Assembly (NCBI GenBank): GCA_002395835.1
Contig: DGVD01000017.1
Location: forward strand, 169,697 to 233,696
Length of the DNA stretch: 64,000 nucleotides
Source of the DNA: Bacteroidales bacterium UBA4293
GTDB lineage: Bacteria; Bacteroidota; Bacteroidia; Bacteroidales; Bacteroidaceae
Direction: 5' to 3'
Below the pieces are notes generated by a model. The model was not told where the DNA came from. It saw only the letters and a list, made by a program, of their open reading frames with translations, and ran no database searches. The position numbers and the translations under genes are program-made. Below are positions 43,493-51,714 of the stretch, piece after piece (within the stretch, counting starts at the first letter, position 1; each line of letters starts with the position of its first letter).

Positions 43493-43551
43493 AAAGTGTG
43501 ATTTTCTCTTCAATCCGAAAGTAGAATTCGCATATTAATTGTATATTTGCA
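43367..43551 (+). repeat. 185-bp module copy B: tail coding + 3' end + operator + -7 box
   Basis: Second copy of the module at 42441-42625. Here it ends at the promoter of the retron RNA. Confidence 0.9.
43515..43531 (+). promoter_or_regulatory. WYL-regulon operator 6 (retron)
   Basis: CCGAAA-GTAGA-ATTCGC, 10-nt gap, then TATATTTG (43542-43549). Transcription would begin near 43556, just before the retron a1 strand. Confidence 0.7.
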
Positions 43552-43555
43552 TTTG

Positions 43556-43780
43556 AATGATAGAAAGAGCGATCTTTGAATAACAATTCAGGAAATACAA
43601 TTTTGATTACTGACAGGCGTATTCGCCTGTCTTTCTCTCCTCCGGAGGGATTAACGTTATTCTGTTAGCATACCTATAGGTATATAGTCTATTATGAGAT
43701 ATGAAAGGTAGACTTGAAGCCAAGCTTCAATATACAAAGAAAAGAATATTTCCTGTTGTTGTTCTAGATTGCTCTTTTAT
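43556..43780 (+). ncRNA. Retron msr-msd noncoding RNA (candidate)
   Basis: The RNA lies between a -7 box (43542) and the RT start. AAAGAGCGATCT (43564-43575) pairs with AGATTGCTCTTT (43766-43777) over 12 positions with one G-U, as the a1/a2 strands of retrons do. Between them are strong hairpins: GACAGGCG/CGCCTGTC (43612-43631, 4-nt loop), a CCTCCGGAGG block, the palindrome ATACCTATAGGTAT, and TTGAAGC/GCTTCAA (about 43714-43730). An AGC within a1 could hold the branching G, but I cannot fix it. The RT next door has retron hallmarks. Confidence 0.75.
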
Positions 43781-43795
43781 TTAATCTTATACAAA

Positions 43796-45295
43796 ATGGA
43801 TAAGCTTACTATCAAAGGCAAAGCCCATAAAATTGAGACAATTAAAGACCTGCTTATATTACTTAATGAAGTGAAAGCAGATGAATTGGGAAATAAGGCT
43901 TATCCTTTTTCCATACGTCAGCTTAGTTATTATTGCAATCCGAATAAGGATGTTTTTAGATACAAAACTTTTAAAATACCCAAGAAGAAGCCAGGTGAAT
44001 TTAGGACAATAAGTGCTCCTAGTCGTGGTTTAAAATCAATTTTAACATTTTTAAATATTATTCTTCAATCGCTATATGAGCCATCTCCATATGCTATGGG
44101 ATTTATCCCTGGGCGTTCGGTAGTAGACAATGCGCGATTGCATTTGAATCAAAACTATGTTTTTAATGTAGACCTGAAAGATTTTTTCACTAGCATTGAT
44201 CAGGCGCGTGTTTGGAAAAGATTACAATTGCCTCCCTTTTCATTTAATAAGGAAGTTGCAAGTGTTATAGCAGGCCTTTGTTGTAAAAAGGAGGTAGATC
44301 CATTTGATGGGACAAAGATTAGGTATGTTTTGCCTCAGGGTGCTCCTACATCTCCAATTATAACAAATATGATTTGTGACACATTGGATAGAAGACTGCA
44401 TGGTCTTGCAAGACGTTTTGGCTTAAATTACTCCCGATATGCTGATGATATTACATTCAGTAGTATGCATAGTGTTTATGCAAAAGATAGTGAGTTTAGG
44501 AAAGAATTGCACCGAATTATTGCAGATCAGAATTTCAAGATTAATCCCCAAAAGACCAGGCTTGAAAAGAAGGGGAGTAGACAAGAGGTAACGGGCCTTA
44601 TAGTTAGTAATCGGCTTAATGTTTCAAAGAAATATGTTAGGTCTTTAAGAAACATTTTATATATTTGGGAACATTACGGTTCTATAGTTGCATATTTTAG
44701 TTTTATACCTCATTATTTTAAAGACCATAATGGTCGTGTGAAAGGCAATTTCCATTTGGAGAGTGTCATTGATGGGAAATTGCAATATTTAAAGATGGTT
44801 AAAGGTTCTGATGACCCTGTGTACCTTCGTTTAAAACTAAAATTCGATATTCTTAGAGGAGCCTTTGAGTTTAGTAATCCGTTTTCTGGATCTAGATTAA
44901 AGTTTTTGGAAACATTAAATCTATCAGATTTTGAGAAACGCTTGAATACTGTTATTAAAAATGGTGTAAACAAGCAGGGTGAGGAGTACACTTATTTTGA
45001 GATAAATGGTAAACAGGTCCGTGTTTTCGTGAGTGATAGTGTGAAATCAGATGTTCTTTATAAGACTGAGATTTCTTTGTGTGAGAATGAAAAAGGCAAA
45101 AGGTTTTACTTGCTTCATAAACCAATGTTGGATAATATGCTTGAATCTATCATTGATGAAAACGGAAAAGAACTAAAAGCAGAGGATATTTTAAGTGTTT
45201 GGGAGAGCCGTGGTATTGATGAGGCTATTCAACTCCTGAGTTCTCCTCAAAATAAATCTGTTATTAACATATGGGATTTTCTACATAATTCCTGA
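43796..45295 (+). CDS. Retron-type reverse transcriptase with C-terminal extension
   Basis: 499 residues from the ATG at 43796; the TTG at 43769 lies in the a2 strand. RT motifs are in order: 'FNVDLKDFFTSID' (about 124), 'LPQGAPTSPIITNMI' (about 179), 'YSRYADDITFSS' (YADD at 215-218) and 'KINPQKTRLEKKGS'. Two retron-specific signatures are present: NAxxH as NARLH (112-116) and VTG (265-267). After about residue 300 an extension of about 190 residues of unknown fold follows. The enzyme should make msDNA from the RNA upstream. Codon use and AT content differ from the chromosome to the left, indicating transfer. Confidence 0.93.
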   Translation: MDKLTIKGKAHKIETIKDLLILLNEVKADELGNKAYPFSIRQLSYYCNPNKDVFRYKTFKIPKKKPGEFRTISAPSRGLKSILTFLNIILQSLYEPSPYAMGFIPGRSVVDNARLHLNQNYVFNVDLKDFFTSIDQARVWKRLQLPPFSFNKEVASVIAGLCCKKEVDPFDGTKIRYVLPQGAPTSPIITNMICDTLDRRLHGLARRFGLNYSRYADDITFSSMHSVYAKDSEFRKELHRIIADQNFKINPQKTRLEKKGSRQEVTGLIVSNRLNVSKKYVRSLRNILYIWEHYGSIVAYFSFIPHYFKDHNGRVKGNFHLESVIDGKLQYLKMVKGSDDPVYLRLKLKFDILRGAFEFSNPFSGSRLKFLETLNLSDFEKRLNTVIKNGVNKQGEEYTYFEINGKQVRVFVSDSVKSDVLYKTEISLCENEKGKRFYLLHKPMLDNMLESIIDENGKELKAEDILSVWESRGIDEAIQLLSSPQNKSVINIWDFLHNS

Positions 45296-45323
45296 ATCTA
45301 ATTTTTTAACCTTAGATTGAATT

Positions 45324-46478
45324 ATGCGTAAAGAGATAAAACGTTTTTTATACAAATTATATAATTATCCTGGAATATCAATTGCTGCTAGGCAGAAATT
45401 AACAGAATTGATGATTCGGGATGCAATGAATGGTGTTTTTGATGACAAGTTGAAAACAATGCCAAAAGAGTGGATATTAGATGTAGAACAAGCTAATTCT
45501 GAAAATACCCACGATCCAAAATTCGTAGCAGCCTTCCTTAATCAGTTTACGTTACCTGAAAAAGCTTTAAAGTATACAACACATAGTTGGGAGAAATTAA
45601 ATGACGGTTCATATAGATGGAAAGATTTTGATAGTTTTTTCAATGATTATCAGAGTGAACTAAAAAGTGAACCTTACAAATTGGACAAGTTAAAGTCCCT
45701 CAATATTCACCTTTATTTTTTGATACACAATTTTTTATTACCCAATAGAGAAAAGCGTGATCATTATTTTTGGGGAGAATATCGGGATTTACAAATTGGT
45801 TATTGCAATCCTGAAGGGTGGTTAAAAAGGTGGATGAATGAAAATCCTAATAAGCAGCCACTGGTTATGCCATTGTCATTTTTGCCGGAAGAGAATCAGC
45901 CTAAGGGTAGAATTAAAGGGCGAGACTTAATTTATTTTGATGATGTTGTTGAACTTTTCAAACATTCCATAGAATTTAGGGATAATGACCTTTATTTTGC
46001 CATTAAAGAAATATTTAGGAGTCCAGATCTTTCAATATCGGAAGAAGACTTGGAGCATTTGAAAGGTATATCTTTCTATACAGATACATCTCAGATAAAA
46101 GAAGCTTTAGTATTGATTGCAGATAATATCAAGAATAGGCCACAATATCCTAACGTGGTTATTAAATCCCAATTGCTTAATTTTGTGGATGATAGATGTA
46201 TAGAGTTGACTATTCTTCAAGTTAACTCTTTCTCTGAAAAAACTACTGACGATGATAAACTAATGCTTGTTGGTGGCAAAGGTCAAATTATAGGTATAAA
46301 AGAAAAACTTAAAAGTTTGGCTGATTTTTCTATTGAGAGTTTTTTCAGGCATCGAAATGAACGATGCGCTTGCCGTATAGATTATCTATATAATAATGAT
46401 TTTAACAGTCCACCACGTGTGACAAAATTGGATTCAGACTGTGAGGGATTCAAATATATTCTTAAATTCTATTTTTAA
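45324..46478 (+). CDS. Unknown 384-residue protein of the retron operon
   Basis: 384 residues, soluble, AT-rich gene 28 bp after the RT. I do not recognise it. The last 100 residues ('DDDKLMLVGGKGQIIGIKEK', 'GFKYILKFYF') loosely recall the end of a GHKL/histidine-kinase ATPase: a Gly-rich loop, helix and final strand pair. This would fit the receiver-like proteins encoded next, but key ATP-binding N and G boxes are not clearly visible. Its place directly after the retron RT makes it a candidate partner or effector. Confidence 0.75.
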   Translation: MRKEIKRFLYKLYNYPGISIAARQKLTELMIRDAMNGVFDDKLKTMPKEWILDVEQANSENTHDPKFVAAFLNQFTLPEKALKYTTHSWEKLNDGSYRWKDFDSFFNDYQSELKSEPYKLDKLKSLNIHLYFLIHNFLLPNREKRDHYFWGEYRDLQIGYCNPEGWLKRWMNENPNKQPLVMPLSFLPEENQPKGRIKGRDLIYFDDVVELFKHSIEFRDNDLYFAIKEIFRSPDLSISEEDLEHLKGISFYTDTSQIKEALVLIADNIKNRPQYPNVVIKSQLLNFVDDRCIELTILQVNSFSEKTTDDDKLMLVGGKGQIIGIKEKLKSLADFSIESFFRHRNERCACRIDYLYNNDFNSPPRVTKLDSDCEGFKYILKFYF

Positions 46479-46479
46479 T

Positions 46480-47217
46480 ATGAATAATATAATTTTAATA
46501 GATGACCGTAAGCAGCGAAAGTCTGACCATTTGAATTTAAATCAAGTGACTAGGCTCTTAAATTGTGTTGAATGTAAAGAGGCTCTTCCAAGTTTTGACC
46601 ATCTTATTCCTGATGAATATGATTTTGATGCTCTGAATGGATATGACATAATAGCAATACATCGTTCCTATTTGGCTCAAAATGGGTTGATGTCATCTTT
46701 TTCTAAATATATGGAAAAATCAAAATCCTATTTTATCTTATTTAGTGGTGGCTTTTCCCAAAATGTAATTTCTAATAAGAGTAAACTTCTAAAAATTAAT
46801 TCTATTGACTTCTATTCGGAGAGGACTATTTCTTTTTTTGAAAAATATAGTAAATCAGTGGAAAAAAGTGATTCTTACATCTTGTTAAACATATTATATG
46901 GTAAAGACTGGAAACTTCCATTATTACTTCGTTCAAGATTACTTCTTTGGAAATATTATCGGAAAATAGAAAGTACTTATAGGAGCGATCTCGATGAATT
47001 TCAAAAAAGAGTAAATAAGACAAATGAAGATAATGAGAAAATGCAAGAGTTAAGAGTGAAGTTGAATAATCCGTCTACACATTTTTCTCTAAATAGTATA
47101 CTCCAAACAGAAGACGTACCAGAGATAGAAGAAATTGATAATTTAAAGAATTTATTCCCAGATTCGTCTATAAGTTTTATTAGGGAAGAGATAAAAAAAA
47201 TGTTCATTAATAAATAG
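46480..47217 (+). CDS. Small protein with a receiver-like N-terminus
   Basis: 245 residues from the ATG at 46480, one base after the previous stop. The start 'MNNIILIDDRKQRKSDH' has the paired acids of a receiver domain, and 'YDIIAIHRSYL' and 'YFILFSGGFS' follow at strand positions 3 and 4. The phospho-acceptor Asp is not seen in strand 3, so it is a degenerate receiver-like fold at best. The C-terminal 90 residues are helical and charged. Same operon as RT. Confidence 0.7.
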   Translation: MNNIILIDDRKQRKSDHLNLNQVTRLLNCVECKEALPSFDHLIPDEYDFDALNGYDIIAIHRSYLAQNGLMSSFSKYMEKSKSYFILFSGGFSQNVISNKSKLLKINSIDFYSERTISFFEKYSKSVEKSDSYILLNILYGKDWKLPLLLRSRLLLWKYYRKIESTYRSDLDEFQKRVNKTNEDNEKMQELRVKLNNPSTHFSLNSILQTEDVPEIEEIDNLKNLFPDSSISFIREEIKKMFINK

Positions 47218-47225
47218 ATGTCTTT

Positions 47226-49139
47226 ATGAAAATTCTGCTACTGTATAACTCAAATACATCAGACGATATATTAAATTTTAAATATAAAAAAATAGAAGGA
47301 TTTGAATTTAAAGTTGAATCTTTAAAGTTAAACCCATTAGATACAGAAGACTTTGATACTTTTGCATCCAATTATCTATCCCAGTCTTTCTTTGAGGAAC
47401 AATATGATTTTATAATTCTTCCTTTCTCTTTCAGTTATGACAATTATATGGAATACACAGGGCTTCGGCTTGCATTGCATATCAGATTGTCAATATTTAA
47501 AGATGCAAAACTGACAGCTCATCTTAACAAAGCAAATATTATTTTTTATGGTCCAGATAGCAGAGAGGAAGTAATTAAATTTTCTAATTTGGGCGTATTC
47601 CTTGTAACCCCACATGTCTATGTACCTGCAACTAGTTCTAGTGAAGGAATAGAAGCATTGTTGAAAAATTTAACTAACAAAGAAATAATGTCTGATAGCC
47701 AATATGATGAATTTTTGCGTAGGATTCATATTGATGCACCTGCTAATTATAGTAGCCATCATTCTATAGCTAATGAATGGGCTATTCTACGTTGGCATGA
47801 AATTATAAAATGGCCTAAAAATAAAGAACCAGAACTTGAGCAGCGTGATTTTCCATGTATGCTTTATTACAAATATCTTATGGCTCAAACAGCAGATAGG
47901 GTAATAAATCAATATGATAAAGTTAATGATTTTTCTAGCAAATATAATTTTAATAAGAATTTTGCCCTTATAGATGATGAGTATAATAAAGGATGGGACA
48001 AGTTATTGAATGCATATTTAGGGGAACTTGGTGCTAAACCGCTAAAAGTTTGTAATGTTTTTGATAAAAATAAGAATAGAGAAGAACTAATAAAGGATAT
48101 TGAAAAATGGATTAATGAACAGGAGGCTTTAGAACCGATTGATTGCTACATTTTAGACCTTAGATTATGTGATGAGGATTTTGCGACATTGCATGATACA
48201 AAGTCTCAGCAGTTAAAAAATTATAAGGAACTTACTGGACATAAAATTTCTGAGTTTATTTTGAGGATGAATAGAGGCTCACAGATTGTAATGTTTACAG
48301 CTTCAAATAAAGTTTGGAACTTGGAAGAGGAATACTTTGGAAATATAAAGGATGAAAATCGTGTAATACATAAACATATTGCAGGGTATATTTTAAAAGA
48401 GTCTCCGGAGTTCAATTACTCAGCGAATGACACAAAAGCTAATTTGAAAAAATTCAAAGAGACAATAGAATATGCAATTTCTCAAGATTACATAAGAAAA
48501 TATGTTTCATTTCTTAATCAAATACCTGAATTAGAAAGAGCTGATTTAGATGATTTTATAGATCTAATGATTTTGGATAAAGACAAATCCAAGTCAGAAA
48601 CCTTGTCTAGTCTTATTCTCATTTTACTTAAATGGTTAGAACAGTATATAGAAGATAACTTTATTATGAATGCATTCAAGCTACAGAGAAATGATAATAA
48701 TAGAATCGTTAAAGAACGGATTAATCAGCACATTCTTTTAGGTAAAGATGACACTTATTTGTTGAATATATCTGAACAGAAATCAGGAGCACTACTATAT
48801 GATTCTAATAAGTGGAAAGCACCCAACAAGGATTCTTCAACACTTACTTTAGTTGTAGCAGCTCTATATTATTATTATGAAGTAGATGGTAAATATTATG
48901 ATAAAGGTTTCCAGAATATTAATCTTTCACTGAAAGCTAGAAGTAATTGCCAAAAGTATTTAGACTTTAAAAAACTAAGAAATTCCCGTATTGCCCATAA
49001 TGGAGGTGAACTTAAAGTTCAGCTTTCAGAAAGGGGTATTACGAAACTAGAATGGATCCCAACTATTGAAGAAGTCAAAGACTTTTTTGTAAACGTTATA
49101 GTACCTATATTGAAAAAAGATTTTGATGCTGATTTTTAA
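47226..49139 (+). CDS. Receiver-like protein with C-terminal HEPN-type Rx5H motif
   Basis: 637 residues. Residues 1-200 are an alpha/beta domain of unknown family ('MKILLLYNSNTSDD', 'YDFIILPFSFSYDNY'). Residues about 245-370 resemble a receiver: Asp250-Asp251 in 'FALIDDEYNKGW', Asp311 in 'CYILDLRLCDED', Thr358 in 'QIVMFTASNK'. The C-terminal part is helical with 'LRNSRIAHNGGE', where Arg585 and His591 fit the R-x(4-6)-H catalytic motif of HEPN ribonucleases. This gives a plausible regulated toxic RNase, the most likely effector of the operon. All of this is motif-level inference. It starts 8 bp after the previous stop. Confidence 0.75.
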   Translation: MKILLLYNSNTSDDILNFKYKKIEGFEFKVESLKLNPLDTEDFDTFASNYLSQSFFEEQYDFIILPFSFSYDNYMEYTGLRLALHIRLSIFKDAKLTAHLNKANIIFYGPDSREEVIKFSNLGVFLVTPHVYVPATSSSEGIEALLKNLTNKEIMSDSQYDEFLRRIHIDAPANYSSHHSIANEWAILRWHEIIKWPKNKEPELEQRDFPCMLYYKYLMAQTADRVINQYDKVNDFSSKYNFNKNFALIDDEYNKGWDKLLNAYLGELGAKPLKVCNVFDKNKNREELIKDIEKWINEQEALEPIDCYILDLRLCDEDFATLHDTKSQQLKNYKELTGHKISEFILRMNRGSQIVMFTASNKVWNLEEEYFGNIKDENRVIHKHIAGYILKESPEFNYSANDTKANLKKFKETIEYAISQDYIRKYVSFLNQIPELERADLDDFIDLMILDKDKSKSETLSSLILILLKWLEQYIEDNFIMNAFKLQRNDNNRIVKERINQHILLGKDDTYLLNISEQKSGALLYDSNKWKAPNKDSSTLTLVVAALYYYYEVDGKYYDKGFQNINLSLKARSNCQKYLDFKKLRNSRIAHNGGELKVQLSERGITKLEWIPTIEEVKDFFVNVIVPILKKDFDADF

Positions 49140-49240
49140 AAACAATAGATTTACTATTTGTTCAATGCAGTTATTTTCATCCTAATTTGCAAATGTTTGT
49201 AAAATAATTAGAGTAAATTTCATATATAAAAACAACTTAT

Positions 49241-51688
49241 ATGTCTAATAATCTAACTTTAAATCAACTATTTCAGGTTCCTAGTAATATTACTGATAAA
49301 ATTAAAGATAAAACTTTTGTTGGTATAGATTTTGGAACTAGTACTACAGTTGTATCTGTGGCAACTTATGATGAAGTAAATAAAAAGATAGTATGTGAAT
49401 GTTTGGATTTGCCACAATTAATGCCAGATAACAACATTGTAGAAGCTGAATTGTTTCCAACAGTCATTGCAGTTAATAAAAACGGTGGCCCACTAGTAGG
49501 TAAGGGAGCTTATTCACTAAAAGGCAATCCTAACTATGTCTTTGGTGAAAATATTTGGCACTCCTTTAAGATGGAACTGGGAAAAGATTTAGGTCGTCGT
49601 TGGTTTAAAAGTAAGCAATCAGTTATTAAATCACCTCAAGATGCTACAAAGTTTTTCTTTAGACAATTAAAGCGCTGTATTGAAAGAGCTTGTGGAGATA
49701 GACATTTTTCTACTGATATACAATATGCTGTTAGTATTCCAGCATCATTTGAAAGTAATCAAAGAAAGGACCTTTTAGATGCACTATCTGCAAATGGTAT
49801 TTTAATGACAGGGAAAAACCTGATAGATGAGCCAAATGCTGCATTCCTTGGATATATAAATCCAGATATGTATTATAAAGAACCTATAGAACTTCGAGAC
49901 GGATATAATCCTAAAGTTCTTGTATTTGATTTTGGTGCTGGTACTTGTGATATTTCAATATTGGAAATTAGTGTTGACCACAAAGGTTATCATTCTCGCA
50001 ATATATCTATATCACAATTTTCTGAGTTAGGAGGTAATGATATAGATCGTTACATCTCTTACAATTATCTTCTTCCACAGATTCTTAAACTAAATAATAT
50101 GTCAGAAGATGATTACACTACTTCCCAATTAGATATAATTTCAATGCAGTTAATGGGTGTTGCAGAAAAATTGAAAATAGCAATCTGCAAAGATTTTGAA
50201 TATCTACTTAAGGATGATTCATCTTTAGATTATGTTGTGCAACACAACAAATCACACACAATTGACATTCCTATTTCTATATATACTGACTATAAAGAAC
50301 TAAAACAAGATTCATTCTCTTTGTCATATGTTGATTTTATTGACACGATGAATGTATTTTTTAATAAGAGTATTTTTTCTTCTTCAACTAGGGTAAAAAA
50401 ACAAAATCGATATAATAGTGTTTATGCCACAATTAATTCTGCTATTTCCAAAGCTCATGTTGCAAAGGAAGAGATAGATTATGTTATGATGGTAGGAGGT
50501 AGTTCTAAAAATCCATTTGTTCAATATTGTATAAAAGATTTTTTCAAGGGAAATACAAAGGTGCTTATTCCTCAAGATTTGCAGTCTTTGGTGTCCCAAG
50601 GTGCTGCTATACACTCTTTATTATCTAATGGAATTGGATTAATGGTTGTCCGTCCAATAACAAGTGAGCCAATTGTTATTCTTACTGCAGGTGAGCAAGT
50701 AATACCTATCATTCCAGCTGGAACTGAAATACCATTTTCTCCTGTTACCATTGATCAATTTTCTACAGGGAATGATCCGAAGATATCTGTTGAGATTCCT
50801 ATATGTGTGACAAATGAAAAGAAATTATTAGCAAACCTTAAGATTGAAGACCCTTTAGGTGAACCATTCCCAGCTAATACACAAATAATTGTGACACTGG
50901 AAATGAATGCAGATAAACTTTTAAAGGCAAATGCGAAATGCTTGGGTGTGGAGTGTAATGTAATAAGTGAAAATCCTTTTGCAAATACATACTTGACTGA
51001 TAATGAAAAGAAAATTATGGAAGCAGCTCGCGATGCTTACAATTCTGCCGATAAGAATGGTGGCTTACCTACATTAAAATCTCTTCAGAATTTGCGCGAT
51101 GCTTATATAAATGCTGATCAAAATTTCCAGGCCGCTGAGACTCTAGAAGAACAGTTAAAGTTATACCCACAATCTGATATGTATAATTATTTGGGTGTTC
51201 TTTATCATAATGGAGGAAATTTAAATAAGGCCATTAAGTTTTTTAAGAAAGCAATAGAGCATGATAAAAATTCCCATTTCCCATATTCTAATTTAGGTCA
51301 TGATTATTACCTTATAGGTAAATATGATGAAGCAAAAGTCATGTTAAGAAAAGCTCTTGAAATTAGAGCTGATGCCACAACTGCGCTTATCTTGCTTGGT
51401 AGAATCATGTCAGAAGAAGGTTGTGAAGAAAAGGCAAATGCTTCATTTGAACAGGCGTATAACATCTTGATGCGAAAATATCATGAAGGGCAACTTTCAA
51501 AAGTCGATTATGGCTGGTTAGTAAGTGTTGCAAGAGAGCTGGGTAAATTAGATGAGGCAAGAAAAATTGAATCTTCTGCTCCCCAAAAAGTATATAATGT
51601 TGGTTATAATAAAGAAAACCTAGTATTTATAAATAAGAATGGAGATAAAAGTGATTGGTTTATTTCTGAAGATGATTTAGATAAATAA
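49241..51688 (+). CDS. Hsp70-like ATPase with C-terminal TPR repeats
   Basis: 815 residues. The actin/Hsp70 ATPase covers about 20-470: phosphate-1 'FVGIDFGTSTTVVSV' (26-40), 'NLIDEPNAAFLGY', phosphate-2 'VLVFDFGAGTCDISI', and adenosine 'VMMVGGSSKNPFVQ'. A beta-rich part follows ('VRPITSEPIVI'). Instead of a DnaK lid, residues about 625-760 hold TPR repeats ('YNYLGVLYHNGGNLNKAIKF', 'PYSNLGHDYYLIGKYDEAKV', 'LLGRIMSEEGCEEKANASFE'). It is not the housekeeping DnaK. It may scaffold or gate the other operon proteins. It starts 101 bp after the receiver/HEPN gene, the largest gap in the run. Confidence 0.9.
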   Translation: MSNNLTLNQLFQVPSNITDKIKDKTFVGIDFGTSTTVVSVATYDEVNKKIVCECLDLPQLMPDNNIVEAELFPTVIAVNKNGGPLVGKGAYSLKGNPNYVFGENIWHSFKMELGKDLGRRWFKSKQSVIKSPQDATKFFFRQLKRCIERACGDRHFSTDIQYAVSIPASFESNQRKDLLDALSANGILMTGKNLIDEPNAAFLGYINPDMYYKEPIELRDGYNPKVLVFDFGAGTCDISILEISVDHKGYHSRNISISQFSELGGNDIDRYISYNYLLPQILKLNNMSEDDYTTSQLDIISMQLMGVAEKLKIAICKDFEYLLKDDSSLDYVVQHNKSHTIDIPISIYTDYKELKQDSFSLSYVDFIDTMNVFFNKSIFSSSTRVKKQNRYNSVYATINSAISKAHVAKEEIDYVMMVGGSSKNPFVQYCIKDFFKGNTKVLIPQDLQSLVSQGAAIHSLLSNGIGLMVVRPITSEPIVILTAGEQVIPIIPAGTEIPFSPVTIDQFSTGNDPKISVEIPICVTNEKKLLANLKIEDPLGEPFPANTQIIVTLEMNADKLLKANAKCLGVECNVISENPFANTYLTDNEKKIMEAARDAYNSADKNGGLPTLKSLQNLRDAYINADQNFQAAETLEEQLKLYPQSDMYNYLGVLYHNGGNLNKAIKFFKKAIEHDKNSHFPYSNLGHDYYLIGKYDEAKVMLRKALEIRADATTALILLGRIMSEEGCEEKANASFEQAYNILMRKYHEGQLSKVDYGWLVSVARELGKLDEARKIESSAPQKVYNVGYNKENLVFINKNGDKSDWFISEDDLDK

Positions 51689-51714
51689 AATTAAACTTTT
51701 AAAGAATAAACATA

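Noticed and set aside
42441..43551. TR/VR pair of a diversity-generating retroelement next to a reverse transcriptase
   Set aside because: Five of about eight mismatches fall at A in one copy, but all coding differences are synonymous, the repeats include promoter sequence, and the RT has retron NAxxH and VTG motifs.
43769..43795. TTG start for the retron RT
   Set aside because: It lies inside the a2 strand of the retron RNA; the ATG at 43796 gives a normal RT N-terminus.
49241..51688. Housekeeping DnaK
   Set aside because: The protein has TPR repeats in place of the substrate-binding lid and lies in an accessory operon without grpE or dnaJ.
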